A stretch of 64,000 bases of DNA, from contig SUVY01000001.1 of the NCBI GenBank assembly GCA_015061775.1, positions 1 through 64,000 on the forward strand. Reading direction: 5' to 3'. Below, piece after piece: positions 25,282 through 33,426 of this stretch. Under the pieces are notes generated by a model that was not told where the DNA came from, searched no databases, and worked only from the letters and a program-made list of their open reading frames with translations. The DNA comes from Lentisphaerota bacterium. GTDB lineage: Bacteria > Verrucomicrobiota > Lentisphaeria > Victivallales > Victivallaceae. The stretch's first letter is position 1; each line of letters opens with the position of its first letter. Position numbers and translations under genes: made by a program.

Positions 25282-27276
25282 ATGAAGACCATACTTGAAC
25301 ATTTTGATATAACAGTCAAGGCATCTTCCGACAGGCTCGAGATATCCAACTCAAAACTTTGCCGCAGTTTTTCCCTTGAATCCGGTACGCTGAGAACGCA
25401 GTCTCTGCAAAACTCATCAAAACGGGAGTTTGCATCTCCACGTATAAGCGGAAGCGATTTTTCTTATATAGGATTAAATATGCCGGATTTCCCTGAACAC
25501 CCCTGCCGGATCGAAGATATCACAGCCGAGGTCGTTCCGGGAAAGCTTTTTGATTCAGAGCATGTTTCCGTCAGAGTAAAAGTCACAGATGATTACCAGA
25601 GTGTGCGTTATACCGTGGAGTATTTCATCTATCCGTCGCTTCCGGTTTTGGGATGTCAATGCCGTATGATTTCAGATGTTATGCCCAATATCTATTGGAG
25701 TCACCGCAGGCGTTTTTGTCAGGAAGATAAGAAACTTTACAGTTCGACTGACTCTTTTGTAAGCTCTTCAGACGTGAGCTGCCGCTATACTGTGGAGTTT
25801 ACAGGCCGTACCGATTATACAGATAATGTAGTCATCCGTCACGATATTGCCGGTGAAGGAGAGTATTGCGGAAACATTCTGGTCGCAACAGATAAAGATT
25901 CCGCTTGCGGTTTCGCTATCCTCCAAGAGGCACCTCCGTCGGCGGAGCGGCGGGATTTTGAACCATTTGATTTCAAAATTTCCTCGGGAAGCATAATATC
26001 ATGTGCGTGGGGAGTCGCTCCCGAAGAGCTTTCTCCCGGCGTTGAATTCAGCTCCAACCGCAGTGTTGTGATATTGTTTGAAGATGATATGGATTTTGAG
26101 TGTCAGCTTAAAACCTATCTGCAAAAGCGTTTTCCGCAGATTCCGGGAGAGGCTTCTACTGTTACCGTCAATCCGTGGGGATGCGGAAGATTCCGCAGTC
26201 TCGTGAACAGAGATTTTTTGCTCGAAGAGATCAAGGCAACTTCTGATGTCGGAGCAACTACCTATCAAATAGATGACGGCTGGCAGGGCGGCGGCGGACT
26301 CGGAGAACTTGTAATCAACAACCGAAAAATGGATGTTGATTTCTGGCAGGTATCCGATATGCTCGGCGGTTCACTTGATGAGCTTATAGCCTGTTTCCGT
26401 CAAAACGGAATTGAGCCCGGATTGTGGGTTGCTCCGTCATTCAATGTTGAGTTTGAGGATTACCGCGAGTTTGCTGATCTGCTCTACTCTTTCTATGAGA
26501 AGTATGATATATGTATCTTCAAAATCGACGGAGTCAAAACCCGCACATGGAGAAGCGAAAATAATCTGCGTCTTTTGCTCGAGGATTTGAGAAAAAGGTC
26601 AAACGGAAGGATCAGATTCAATCTCGATACCACCAACGGACAGCGTCCCGGATATTTCCTTTTCCTTGAGTATGGCAATATTTTCCTTGAGAACCGATAC
26701 ATCTGTCACAAATGGGGTGTTGGATACCATCCGGAGCGGACACTCCGGAATCTGTGGAAACTTGCCCGCTATATGAGAAGTGAGAAGCTACAGATCGAAG
26801 TTGCGAATCCCGGCGATATGAATGAGGAGTTCTACATAAACAAGGGAGAATGTCTGCCCTCTGTGTACGACTTTGAATACTGGGTCGCGGTGACAATGTT
26901 TGCCAATCCGCTGATCTGGATGGCTCCTTCGACTGTCTCTAAGGAGAATAAGGATGTTCTGAAACGTATGATGACGCTCCACCGCCGAGAGGCTGAAAGC
27001 ATCTTTGCCGGAACCGTTTACCCGGTTGGAAAAATGCCCGATGGCGAAACAATGACAGGATTTGTCTCTGTTTCAGACTCCGGAGTACAGCTTATCATCT
27101 TCCGGGAGAAAGATGAAGCCTCTGGAAAAGTTGAGATAAAAATTCCGCAAATGCGCGGTGACGCCATGAGCATAGAGGTTGTTTCCGGAAGCGGAATATG
27201 CCGCGTCATTGATGGAACAGCGTTGGTTGAAATCCCGGCGGCTCCGGGGTATCTCTGGGTGAAATTTGCACGATGA
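25282..27276 (+). CDS. Glycoside hydrolase clan D, alpha-galactosidase-like (GH36-type)
   Basis: A 664-residue enzyme: an N-terminal beta-sandwich (~1-290), a TIM barrel (~295-590) and a short C-terminal beta domain. The barrel shows TYQIDDGWQ (Asp331-Asp332, substrate-binding motif of GH36/GH27) and CIFKIDG (K-x-D, Asp416, expected nucleophile). The usual acid/base block (CSGGGGRxD in AgaB) is not clear; NGQRPGYF around 460-470 may be its counterpart, without the following Asp. No signal peptide, so probably cytoplasmic. The next gene overlaps it by 4 bp. alpha-Galactosidase is the best call; another alpha-glycosidase or transglycosidase of the clan is possible. Confidence 0.75.
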   Translation: MKTILEHFDITVKASSDRLEISNSKLCRSFSLESGTLRTQSLQNSSKREFASPRISGSDFSYIGLNMPDFPEHPCRIEDITAEVVPGKLFDSEHVSVRVKVTDDYQSVRYTVEYFIYPSLPVLGCQCRMISDVMPNIYWSHRRRFCQEDKKLYSSTDSFVSSSDVSCRYTVEFTGRTDYTDNVVIRHDIAGEGEYCGNILVATDKDSACGFAILQEAPPSAERRDFEPFDFKISSGSIISCAWGVAPEELSPGVEFSSNRSVVILFEDDMDFECQLKTYLQKRFPQIPGEASTVTVNPWGCGRFRSLVNRDFLLEEIKATSDVGATTYQIDDGWQGGGGLGELVINNRKMDVDFWQVSDMLGGSLDELIACFRQNGIEPGLWVAPSFNVEFEDYREFADLLYSFYEKYDICIFKIDGVKTRTWRSENNLRLLLEDLRKRSNGRIRFNLDTTNGQRPGYFLFLEYGNIFLENRYICHKWGVGYHPERTLRNLWKLARYMRSEKLQIEVANPGDMNEEFYINKGECLPSVYDFEYWVAVTMFANPLIWMAPSTVSKENKDVLKRMMTLHRREAESIFAGTVYPVGKMPDGETMTGFVSVSDSGVQLIIFREKDEASGKVEIKIPQMRGDAMSIEVVSGSGICRVIDGTALVEIPAAPGYLWVKFAR

Positions 27277-27950
27277 AGAGATCGTACGGAACAATTTTAT
27301 TTGCCGCGTCACTCCTTGCTGCTCCTGTTGCCCATGCGGAGGTCTATCTTCTGGGCAGGGGAGCAGGATACGGTACAGCGGCAGGTAAATTTGCTTCGTC
27401 TGATATCGATCCGGTACACGTCGAAAAAGTGCGTTGCGGAAATCGCACGCTCGATCTTGAGATATACTCTCTGTCTGAGCCGTTTTCCGCGTTGCTTGCC
27501 AGACTGAAGGCAGACAGTAATGCCCGCGTGTCCCACAATGGCAGGACTTTGCGTTACCGCAAACGTTTTCCGGGAGGAGTAACCGAACACCTTCTGGTTA
27601 CCGACAGCGGAAAAAATCTGGTTGCATTCAGAATACTTACTCCGTCAAATTTTGCGGCGGGTAAAGATTGGCATCCTGAGCTGCCGTCTCTGCCTGGCGG
27701 CGCAGTGAGTGAGCTCGTTATAGAGCTTCCAGAGCGCAACGCTGTTTTCGGAATGTTCAACAATGCGTTCGGTAATCCGCAGGGAAATATGCGCGCCGTC
27801 TCAAGCAATCTCTCAAGTGAGTGGAGTGCAATGTCCGACGAAAGCTTGATGCCCAATGGCAGAGGCGGAGTTTTCACCGGAAAAGGAAACCGTATATTAC
27901 TGGTAGGCTTTTCCGATGACGGAACAGGTTTTTTCTATCTCAAAAAATAA
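27273..27950 (+). CDS. Small secreted protein of unknown function, paired with GH36-like gene
   Basis: A 225-residue protein with a clear Sec signal peptide (MKRSYGTILFAASLLAAPVAHA, cleavage after AHA). The mature part is beta-rich and mostly polar, with no motif I recognise. It contains a conserved-looking stretch PSLPGGAVSELVIELPERNAVFGMFNNAFGNPQGNMRAVSS and ends in FFYLKK. The ATG overlaps the stop of the alpha-galactosidase-like gene (ATGA), so the two are translationally coupled, although one is predicted to be cytoplasmic and the other exported. Function unknown. Confidence 0.75.
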   Translation: MKRSYGTILFAASLLAAPVAHAEVYLLGRGAGYGTAAGKFASSDIDPVHVEKVRCGNRTLDLEIYSLSEPFSALLARLKADSNARVSHNGRTLRYRKRFPGGVTEHLLVTDSGKNLVAFRILTPSNFAAGKDWHPELPSLPGGAVSELVIELPERNAVFGMFNNAFGNPQGNMRAVSSNLSSEWSAMSDESLMPNGRGGVFTGKGNRILLVGFSDDGTGFFYLKK

Positions 27951-27959
27951 TGCAATATT

Positions 27960-28037
27960 CCCGACGTGGGCAGATGATGCGGGGGAAGGAACGAAACTTC
28001 TTTTCGCGCTTTCTCCACATCATCTCTCCATATCGGG
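27960..28037. terminator. Long imperfect palindrome between convergent genes, likely bidirectional terminator
   Basis: The left arm 27960-27987 (CCCGACGTGGGCAGATGATG and on) pairs with the right arm 28011-28037 (TTCTCCACATCATCTCTCCA and on), about 27 positions with a few mismatches and G-T pairs, around a loop containing GAACGAAACTTCTTTTCGCG. It sits between the convergent secreted-protein and glycosyltransferase genes. Its right arm is the second copy of the 32-bp repeat. Confidence 0.65.
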
Positions 28038-28039
28038 AA
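28008..28039 (+). repeat. Copy 2 of the 32-bp intergenic repeat
   Basis: 29 of 32 positions match 25216-25247. Together the copies bracket the alpha-galactosidase/secreted-protein pair as direct repeats about 2.8 kb apart. Confidence 0.75.
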
Positions 28040-28076
28040 AAGCTTTTTAATTGCAGAAAGCGCTAATTGTCGCCTG

Positions 28077-29726
28077 TCAGAATTCAGCAGGCTCTCTAAG
28101 AATTCCTTTCCAGAGAGAGATGTGTTCTCCCTGATAGGTGTAGTCTGAAGGGAGCAGATTATCCCATTTTCTGTCGAGAGTCTGCGGAAACTCTGTGCTT
28201 ATAACGTAAACGACTTCTGCGTGCGGCGGCAGCTCTGAGATATTGTTTATCTGATAAACCGTTTTCCCTGTATAGAACAGCCCTCCGTAAAAGTCTCTGA
28301 TATTGAATTTATAGAGCCGGTCGGCTTTTTCATTTTTCAGTACGCGGGTGATGTCAGCTCCCAGTTTGCGTTTTCTCTTTTCCTGAGCACGATACGGAGC
28401 AACTACGCTGCCGTAGAAGAGACCGCATACCACCGAGATGGTCAGCAGAAGCAGCCAAATCGGAGCGTTGCGTCTTCCGCAGTAGAAAAACACTCCGCAT
28501 GCGGCACAGCAGCCAAACGCGGTGAAAAGTACGAGAGAATATAACTTATCATTTCTGAAAGCGATAGTTTCTGATATGCTTATCACTGAACCTATTGTGT
28601 CTTCAGGCAGAAATTTGAGGGCTGCGAAAGCTGCAAGCACCAGAAGGATGATGATTTCTCCGGTGATAAGCAGCTTGCGTATTCTGTTTCCGTAACGCCG
28701 TGTGCCGATATCATAGAAGATTCCAGTGAGTATTGCGAGCGGAGAGATCATATATATCATCTCTCTTGCATCATGACCCGGAAGAATACAGAGTGCGAGA
28801 AAAGTAGCCAGTACAAGAGTCCTCAAATATCTGCTGAGTATCGGAGTCTGATCTATTGTTTGAAGTGCGACGCAGAACGGCATCCATGCGATAAAAGTCC
28901 AGGGCATCAGTCTGATCGGAAGCATTCCGATAAATGCAAGCAGTTCAAACCAGTATCCAGAGTCTCCGATATTGCTGTATATCAATTCATGTATCGCGCT
29001 TTTTCCGGTGGTGATAGTGTATTGCAGAAGTTGTGTCGAGACCGCAAAAAGCAGAATGAGTACGGCTGTAATGAACCCCGGAGTGCGGAACTTTGATTTG
29101 ACAGAAAGCGGTCTCCTGAAAAACAACATGGGGAATATAAAAAATATAAGCATCCTGAAGCCGCCTGAATAAAAGGCGCTGGTCATAATAAGCGCAGAGA
29201 GTATCCAGGCCTTATTCCAGTTAGCTTTGCGTATGCCGTAGTGAAAAAATACCATCTGGCTTGAGAGCAGCAGAAAGGCATTTGTGCTGGTGGGGTAGCC
29301 TTCGCTTGCCTTGTCGATGGTGAGCAGAGTTGTAAGCACCATTGCTCCTGCGGCAAAACCGGCTCTCGCGGAGCGGGCTGATGCGCTGAATCCGGCAACA
29401 GCTGCGGTCAGTATCAGCATAATGAGAGAGATTGTTCGCAGAGAAAACTCCATGGACGCTCCGGTTATACGGTTGAAAAGGGATACTGCCATCGGGTAGA
29501 GCACCCCTTCCTGCAACTGCGGAGTATGATGTGCGGTCGGAAACAGCGAAGCAGGCAGCTCCTGTGCCATTACTGCATAGAGACTCTCATTACGGAAAAG
29601 CTCCCTGCTGTTATCCAGCCACGGAAAGAAAATCGCAGATACTGCTGCAATCAGTATGACTGCAGCCAGTTTGGACGGAACCGGAAATTCTTTATACAGT
29701 CCCGATATTTTTCTGATTAAAAACAT
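28077..29726 (-). CDS. GT-C fold membrane glycosyltransferase (ArnT/PMT-like)
   Basis: A 549-residue membrane protein with ~11-12 hydrophobic helices and a soluble C-terminal segment. The first periplasmic loop has the pattern FPWLDNSRELFRNESLYAVMAQELPASLFP, resembling the D-E-x-R-Y-A-x-x-x-x-E motif of ArnT/GT83 and GT39 enzymes that use polyprenyl-phosphate sugars. The canonical Asp-Glu pair is altered. The start is set at the ATG at 29726, because the promoter's -10 is at 29769-29774 and an ATG at 29822 lies upstream of it. Sugar donor and acceptor are unknown; it stands alone. Confidence 0.72.
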   Translation of the reverse strand: MFLIRKISGLYKEFPVPSKLAAVILIAAVSAIFFPWLDNSRELFRNESLYAVMAQELPASLFPTAHHTPQLQEGVLYPMAVSLFNRITGASMEFSLRTISLIMLILTAAVAGFSASARSARAGFAAGAMVLTTLLTIDKASEGYPTSTNAFLLLSSQMVFFHYGIRKANWNKAWILSALIMTSAFYSGGFRMLIFFIFPMLFFRRPLSVKSKFRTPGFITAVLILLFAVSTQLLQYTITTGKSAIHELIYSNIGDSGYWFELLAFIGMLPIRLMPWTFIAWMPFCVALQTIDQTPILSRYLRTLVLATFLALCILPGHDAREMIYMISPLAILTGIFYDIGTRRYGNRIRKLLITGEIIILLVLAAFAALKFLPEDTIGSVISISETIAFRNDKLYSLVLFTAFGCCAACGVFFYCGRRNAPIWLLLLTISVVCGLFYGSVVAPYRAQEKRKRKLGADITRVLKNEKADRLYKFNIRDFYGGLFYTGKTVYQINNISELPPHAEVVYVISTEFPQTLDRKWDNLLPSDYTYQGEHISLWKGILREPAEF

Positions 29727-29768
29727 ATTGTTATCCCATTGGTACAGGGTGAATATTGAACTTGGAAT

Positions 29769-29797
29769 AATATAGCAAAGAAAACCCCCTTTTGCAA
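29769..29797 (-). promoter_or_regulatory. Promoter of the GT-C glycosyltransferase gene
   Basis: Minus strand: TTGCAA (29797-29792), 17-bp spacer, TGC-TATATT (-10 at 29774-29769). It places the transcript start near 29762 and excludes the upstream ATG at 29822. Confidence 0.7.
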
Positions 29798-29879
29798 ATG
29801 CACCGGGCACTTTAAAGAGCAAAAACAGCAGTTTTGTGTCCGCAAAGCTGATATTTCTTATCTTTTTTTGATTTTGTGC

Positions 29880-29908
29880 TTGACAATACAGGGAAATTGT
29901 GTTAGATT
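29880..29908 (+). promoter_or_regulatory. Promoter of the pilB/gspE-pilC operon
   Basis: TTGACA (29880-29885, consensus -35), 17-bp spacer, TAGATT (29903-29908) preceded by TGT. It lies 60 bp before the first ATPase gene and diverges from the glycosyltransferase promoter. Confidence 0.7.
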
Positions 29909-29968
29909 TTACACGTATTATATTGTCTGTTTGATAAATAGCTGAAAATATAACAGGAGAGTGTTATC

Positions 29969-31681
29969 TTGGCAAGAGATGCTGAATATATAATGACGCT
30001 GCTTCAGGAGTACGGAATGGTGACTCCTGAACAGATCTCGCAGGCGCGGACTTCCGCCGCGGAGGATACTGAAGAAAGGGACGCGATAGATTTCCTTATC
30101 GAGATGCAGGCGATCAACGAAGAAGAGCTGCTCGCCATGCTCGCCCAGCAGTACGGTATGGAAATGATGAGCCTCGAAGGATACGATATTCCGCAGGAGG
30201 TCGTGTCCAGCGTGAGTGTTGAGGTCGCCCGCTACTATCACATCGTTCCAGTGGCGCGCCACAATGACGTTTTGACTGTGGCGATGAGTGATCCGAGCGA
30301 TATGGAAAAGCTTGACACTCTGCGTTATTTGCTGGGTGGAGACGTTGAAGCAGTTGCTGTTCCCGCAAAACAGATCGAAAAGGCCATCGATAAATATTAT
30401 GTTGAGGATGAAGAGCGCCTCAAGGCGATGATCAACGATAAAGATGTAAACAGCGTTGAAGTTCTGGTTTCAGAGGATGAAGAGACCAACGTCGGAGCGA
30501 TGGATGACGATACTATTCCGATCATTCGTCTTGCCACCAAGGTCATTGTTGATGCTTACAAGATGAAAGCATCGGATATCCACCTCGAGCCGATGGAAAA
30601 GCGTTACCGCATCCGTTACCGCATCGACGGAAGTCTCCGCGAGGTCGAAGGCCCTCCCAAATACCTTCAGGCGAACTTCACCAGCCGCATAAAAATCATG
30701 TCCAGAATGGATATTACTGAAAAACGTATTCCTCAGGACGGACGTATCCAGATCTCGGTCGGAGACAAAGATATCGACCTCCGTGTGTCGTCGATCCCGA
30801 CCGTGTTCGGAGAGAGTATCGTCATGCGTATTCTGGACAAGGCAAGTATTCAGCTTGATATTCCGAAATTGGGATTTTACGCTGACGATCTTGATCTTGT
30901 CAATAAAATCATCAACTATCCCGACGGAATCTTTCTGGTAACAGGACCTACCGGTTCCGGAAAGACCACAAGTCTTTACGCTTTTTTGAATACGATCAAC
31001 ACTCCTGCGCGAAAACTCATTACGGTCGAAGACCCGGTCGAGTATCAGCTTCCCGGTATCAACCAGGTGCAGGTCGATCGCCACGTTGATATGACATTCG
31101 CGGCGGCGTTGAGGTCAATGTTGCGTCAGGCTCCCAACATCATCATGGTTGGAGAGATCCGTGACGTCGAGACCGCCGAAATCGCCATCAACGCCAGTCT
31201 CACCGGACACCTTGTGTTCAGTACTCTGCACACCAACGACGCTCCCGGAGCCGTTACCCGTCTGGTCGATATGGGAGTCAAACCGTTCCTCGTTGCAACA
31301 AGTTTGCGTGCAGTTATGGCACAGCGTCTGCTCCGCCGCGTCTGCAAAGAGTGCCGCCAGGAGCATACTCCGACCGCCGGAGAGATTCGTATGCTTGACC
31401 TCTCTCCTGAATACCTTGCAAATCACAAATTTTACAAGGGCAAAGGTTGTCCCGTTTGCGGTTATACCGGTTACAAAGGACGTATCGGTATCTATGAGAT
31501 ATTCCTTATCACTGAGGACGTCGGCAGGCTGATTTTTGCGAACGAAACAAGCGGCAGGATCCGTGAGCAGGCGCGCCGTAACGGAATGCGCTCTTTGCGT
31601 GACGATGCCATGCGTAAGGCTGAAGCGGGAATTTCCTCTCTTGAAGAGGTGATTTTCGTGACCCTCCGTGATGATACCTGA
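29969..31681 (+). CDS. PilB/GspE secretion-pilus assembly ATPase, copy 1
   Basis: A 570-residue hexameric motor ATPase of type IV pili or type II secretion. The N-terminal MshEN/GspE-N domain (~1-150) is followed by the N2 domain (SDIHLEPMEKRYRIRYRIDGSL, IPQDGRIQISVGDKDIDLRVSSIPTVFGE) and a RecA-like domain with Walker A GPTGSGKTTS (~328-337), an Asp box, Walker B IIMVGEIRDVETAEIA and a His box GHLVFSTLHTN. A zinc tetracysteine CKEC...CPVC lies at ~459-500. The TTG start is chosen for its AGGAG 9 bp upstream. A second homologue follows 27 bp later. Confidence 0.92.
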   Translation: MARDAEYIMTLLQEYGMVTPEQISQARTSAAEDTEERDAIDFLIEMQAINEEELLAMLAQQYGMEMMSLEGYDIPQEVVSSVSVEVARYYHIVPVARHNDVLTVAMSDPSDMEKLDTLRYLLGGDVEAVAVPAKQIEKAIDKYYVEDEERLKAMINDKDVNSVEVLVSEDEETNVGAMDDDTIPIIRLATKVIVDAYKMKASDIHLEPMEKRYRIRYRIDGSLREVEGPPKYLQANFTSRIKIMSRMDITEKRIPQDGRIQISVGDKDIDLRVSSIPTVFGESIVMRILDKASIQLDIPKLGFYADDLDLVNKIINYPDGIFLVTGPTGSGKTTSLYAFLNTINTPARKLITVEDPVEYQLPGINQVQVDRHVDMTFAAALRSMLRQAPNIIMVGEIRDVETAEIAINASLTGHLVFSTLHTNDAPGAVTRLVDMGVKPFLVATSLRAVMAQRLLRRVCKECRQEHTPTAGEIRMLDLSPEYLANHKFYKGKGCPVCGYTGYKGRIGIYEIFLITEDVGRLIFANETSGRIREQARRNGMRSLRDDAMRKAEAGISSLEEVIFVTLRDDT

Positions 31682-31708
31682 TAAACTCCATACAAGGTGA
31701 GAAAAGTT

Positions 31709-33397
31709 ATGTTGGATATAGAAAGTACAGCGTTGATAGATCTTATCAACAGTGAATACGGACACTCCAATCCTGCGCTCAAGGGACACCTTGACGAGGT
31801 GGCGGAAGAGTGTGAGTCTTCAGGCAAGAGCGCCTTTGAAGTGATTGTAAACTACGGAATTTTCACTCCGGAGCAGCTTCTTGAAATAATGGCGAACAAC
31901 CTCGGCTCTTATGTGTGGGATCCGCACATGGGAGATATCCCTCTTGAGGTGATAAATGAGATCGATAACCCGACTGCCCGTTCCCACGGTGTGATCCCGG
32001 TTTCCAGCGATGAGACGTCCATCTCTGTTGCGATGCGCAATCCGCTTGATTACCGTACGGTCGAAGCGTTGCGTTTCATTCTCGGCAAGGACGTGATTCC
32101 GCTCCCGGTGGATCCTGATATATTTGACAAGGAGCTCGAACGTTACTATCCTGAAAAGGTCGATACCGTTGCGGACATCGTCGCTCAGTTCGGAGAGTAT
32201 GCCGAAGAGGAGATCGACGAAGACAGCGATGACCGGGCAAACGATGCTCCTATCATCAAGTTTGTGGAAGTCGTCATTCAGCAGGCTATCCGCGACAAAG
32301 CGTCGGATATCCACTTTGAGCCGTTTGAAAAGACGTTCCGGATCCGTTATCGTGTTGACGGCGCACTCTATGAGATGCCTCCGCCGCCGAAGAGTCTGGC
32401 GCGTCCTGTCATCAGCCGCGTGAAGATCATTTCCGGACTTAACATTTCAGAGCGCCGCCGCCCGCAGGACGGACGTATCCAGCTCAAATATAACGGCCGT
32501 CCGGTTGACTTGCGTGTATCCTGTCTGCCGACCAGCTACGGAGAATCAGTGGTGCTCCGCGTACTTGACCGAAGCGTGGTCAACCTTGAGCTTGATGCTC
32601 TCGGAATCGGTACCGATGTGCTGGCAAATCTCCGCGATCTTATTCGTCTTCCCAACGGAATCATTCTGGTGACCGGACCAACCGGTTCAGGAAAGACCAC
32701 GACTCTTTATTCCGCACTGGGAGAGATCAATAACGTCGAAGATAAACTCCTCACCGCTGAGGACCCGGTCGAGTACGATATCGAAGGAATCATTCAATGT
32801 CCGATCAACGATGCCGTCGGAATGACCTTCCAGAAGGCACTCCGCGCGTTCCTGCGTCAGGACCCCGACCGTATTCTGGTAGGAGAGATCCGTGACTTTG
32901 AAACTGCTCAGATCGCTATCGAAGCGTCGCTTACGGGACACCTTGTGTTCAGTACGCTTCATACCAACGACTCTGCGAGTACGATTACCCGTTTGATGGA
33001 TATGGGAGTTGAACCATTCCTTATCGCATCCAGTGTGGCTGGAGTTCTCGGACAGCGTCTTATCCGCCGCGTTTGCAACAACTGCAAAGCGTTTTACACT
33101 CCGACCGACCATGACCTCGAGCGTCTTGGACTCGAGCGTGGGCAGGTAGAGGGACACCAGTTCTGCTACGGAAAAGGTTGCAATATCTGCAATAACACCG
33201 GCTATAAAGGCAGAAAAGCTCTTACGGAGCTTATGGTGGTCAACCAGGAGTTGCGCGATATGATTTCCAATGGAACTCCGGCAAACATCCTGCGTGACCG
33301 TGCTTGCGAGATGGGTATGCGAACCCTGCGCGAAGACGGACTTATGGCGATTTTCAACGCAGAGACTTCGGTCGACGAAGTCGTGCGCTACACTTGA
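31709..33397 (+). CDS. PilB/GspE secretion-pilus assembly ATPase, copy 2
   Basis: A 562-residue paralogue of the preceding gene with the same domain order: MshEN (~1-150), N2 (SDIHFEPFEKTFRIRYRVDGALYEMPPPPKSL), Walker A GPTGSGKTTT (~321-330), Walker B ILVGEIRDFETAQIA, GHLVFSTLHTND and tetracysteine CNNC...CNIC. Both copies keep all catalytic motifs, so neither looks like a dead subunit or a PilT retraction ATPase (which would lack the N1 domain). The ATG at 31709 with AAGGTGAG upstream is preferred over the GTG at 31697. It precedes pilC by 29 bp. Confidence 0.92.
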   Translation: MLDIESTALIDLINSEYGHSNPALKGHLDEVAEECESSGKSAFEVIVNYGIFTPEQLLEIMANNLGSYVWDPHMGDIPLEVINEIDNPTARSHGVIPVSSDETSISVAMRNPLDYRTVEALRFILGKDVIPLPVDPDIFDKELERYYPEKVDTVADIVAQFGEYAEEEIDEDSDDRANDAPIIKFVEVVIQQAIRDKASDIHFEPFEKTFRIRYRVDGALYEMPPPPKSLARPVISRVKIISGLNISERRRPQDGRIQLKYNGRPVDLRVSCLPTSYGESVVLRVLDRSVVNLELDALGIGTDVLANLRDLIRLPNGIILVTGPTGSGKTTTLYSALGEINNVEDKLLTAEDPVEYDIEGIIQCPINDAVGMTFQKALRAFLRQDPDRILVGEIRDFETAQIAIEASLTGHLVFSTLHTNDSASTITRLMDMGVEPFLIASSVAGVLGQRLIRRVCNNCKAFYTPTDHDLERLGLERGQVEGHQFCYGKGCNICNNTGYKGRKALTELMVVNQELRDMISNGTPANILRDRACEMGMRTLREDGLMAIFNAETSVDEVVRYT

Positions 33398-33426
33398 TAT
33401 TCCAATATATAAGGAGATAATTCAAT

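Noticed and set aside
25058..28076. Insertion sequence or composite transposon around the GH36-like genes
   Set aside because: The bracketing repeats are direct and only 32 bp, and no transposase, integrase or target-site duplication is visible. Reported only as a repeat pair.
29727..29822. Longer N-terminus for the GT-C glycosyltransferase beginning at 29822
   Set aside because: A good promoter (-10 at 29774-29769) lies within this stretch, so a start at 29822 would be upstream of transcription.
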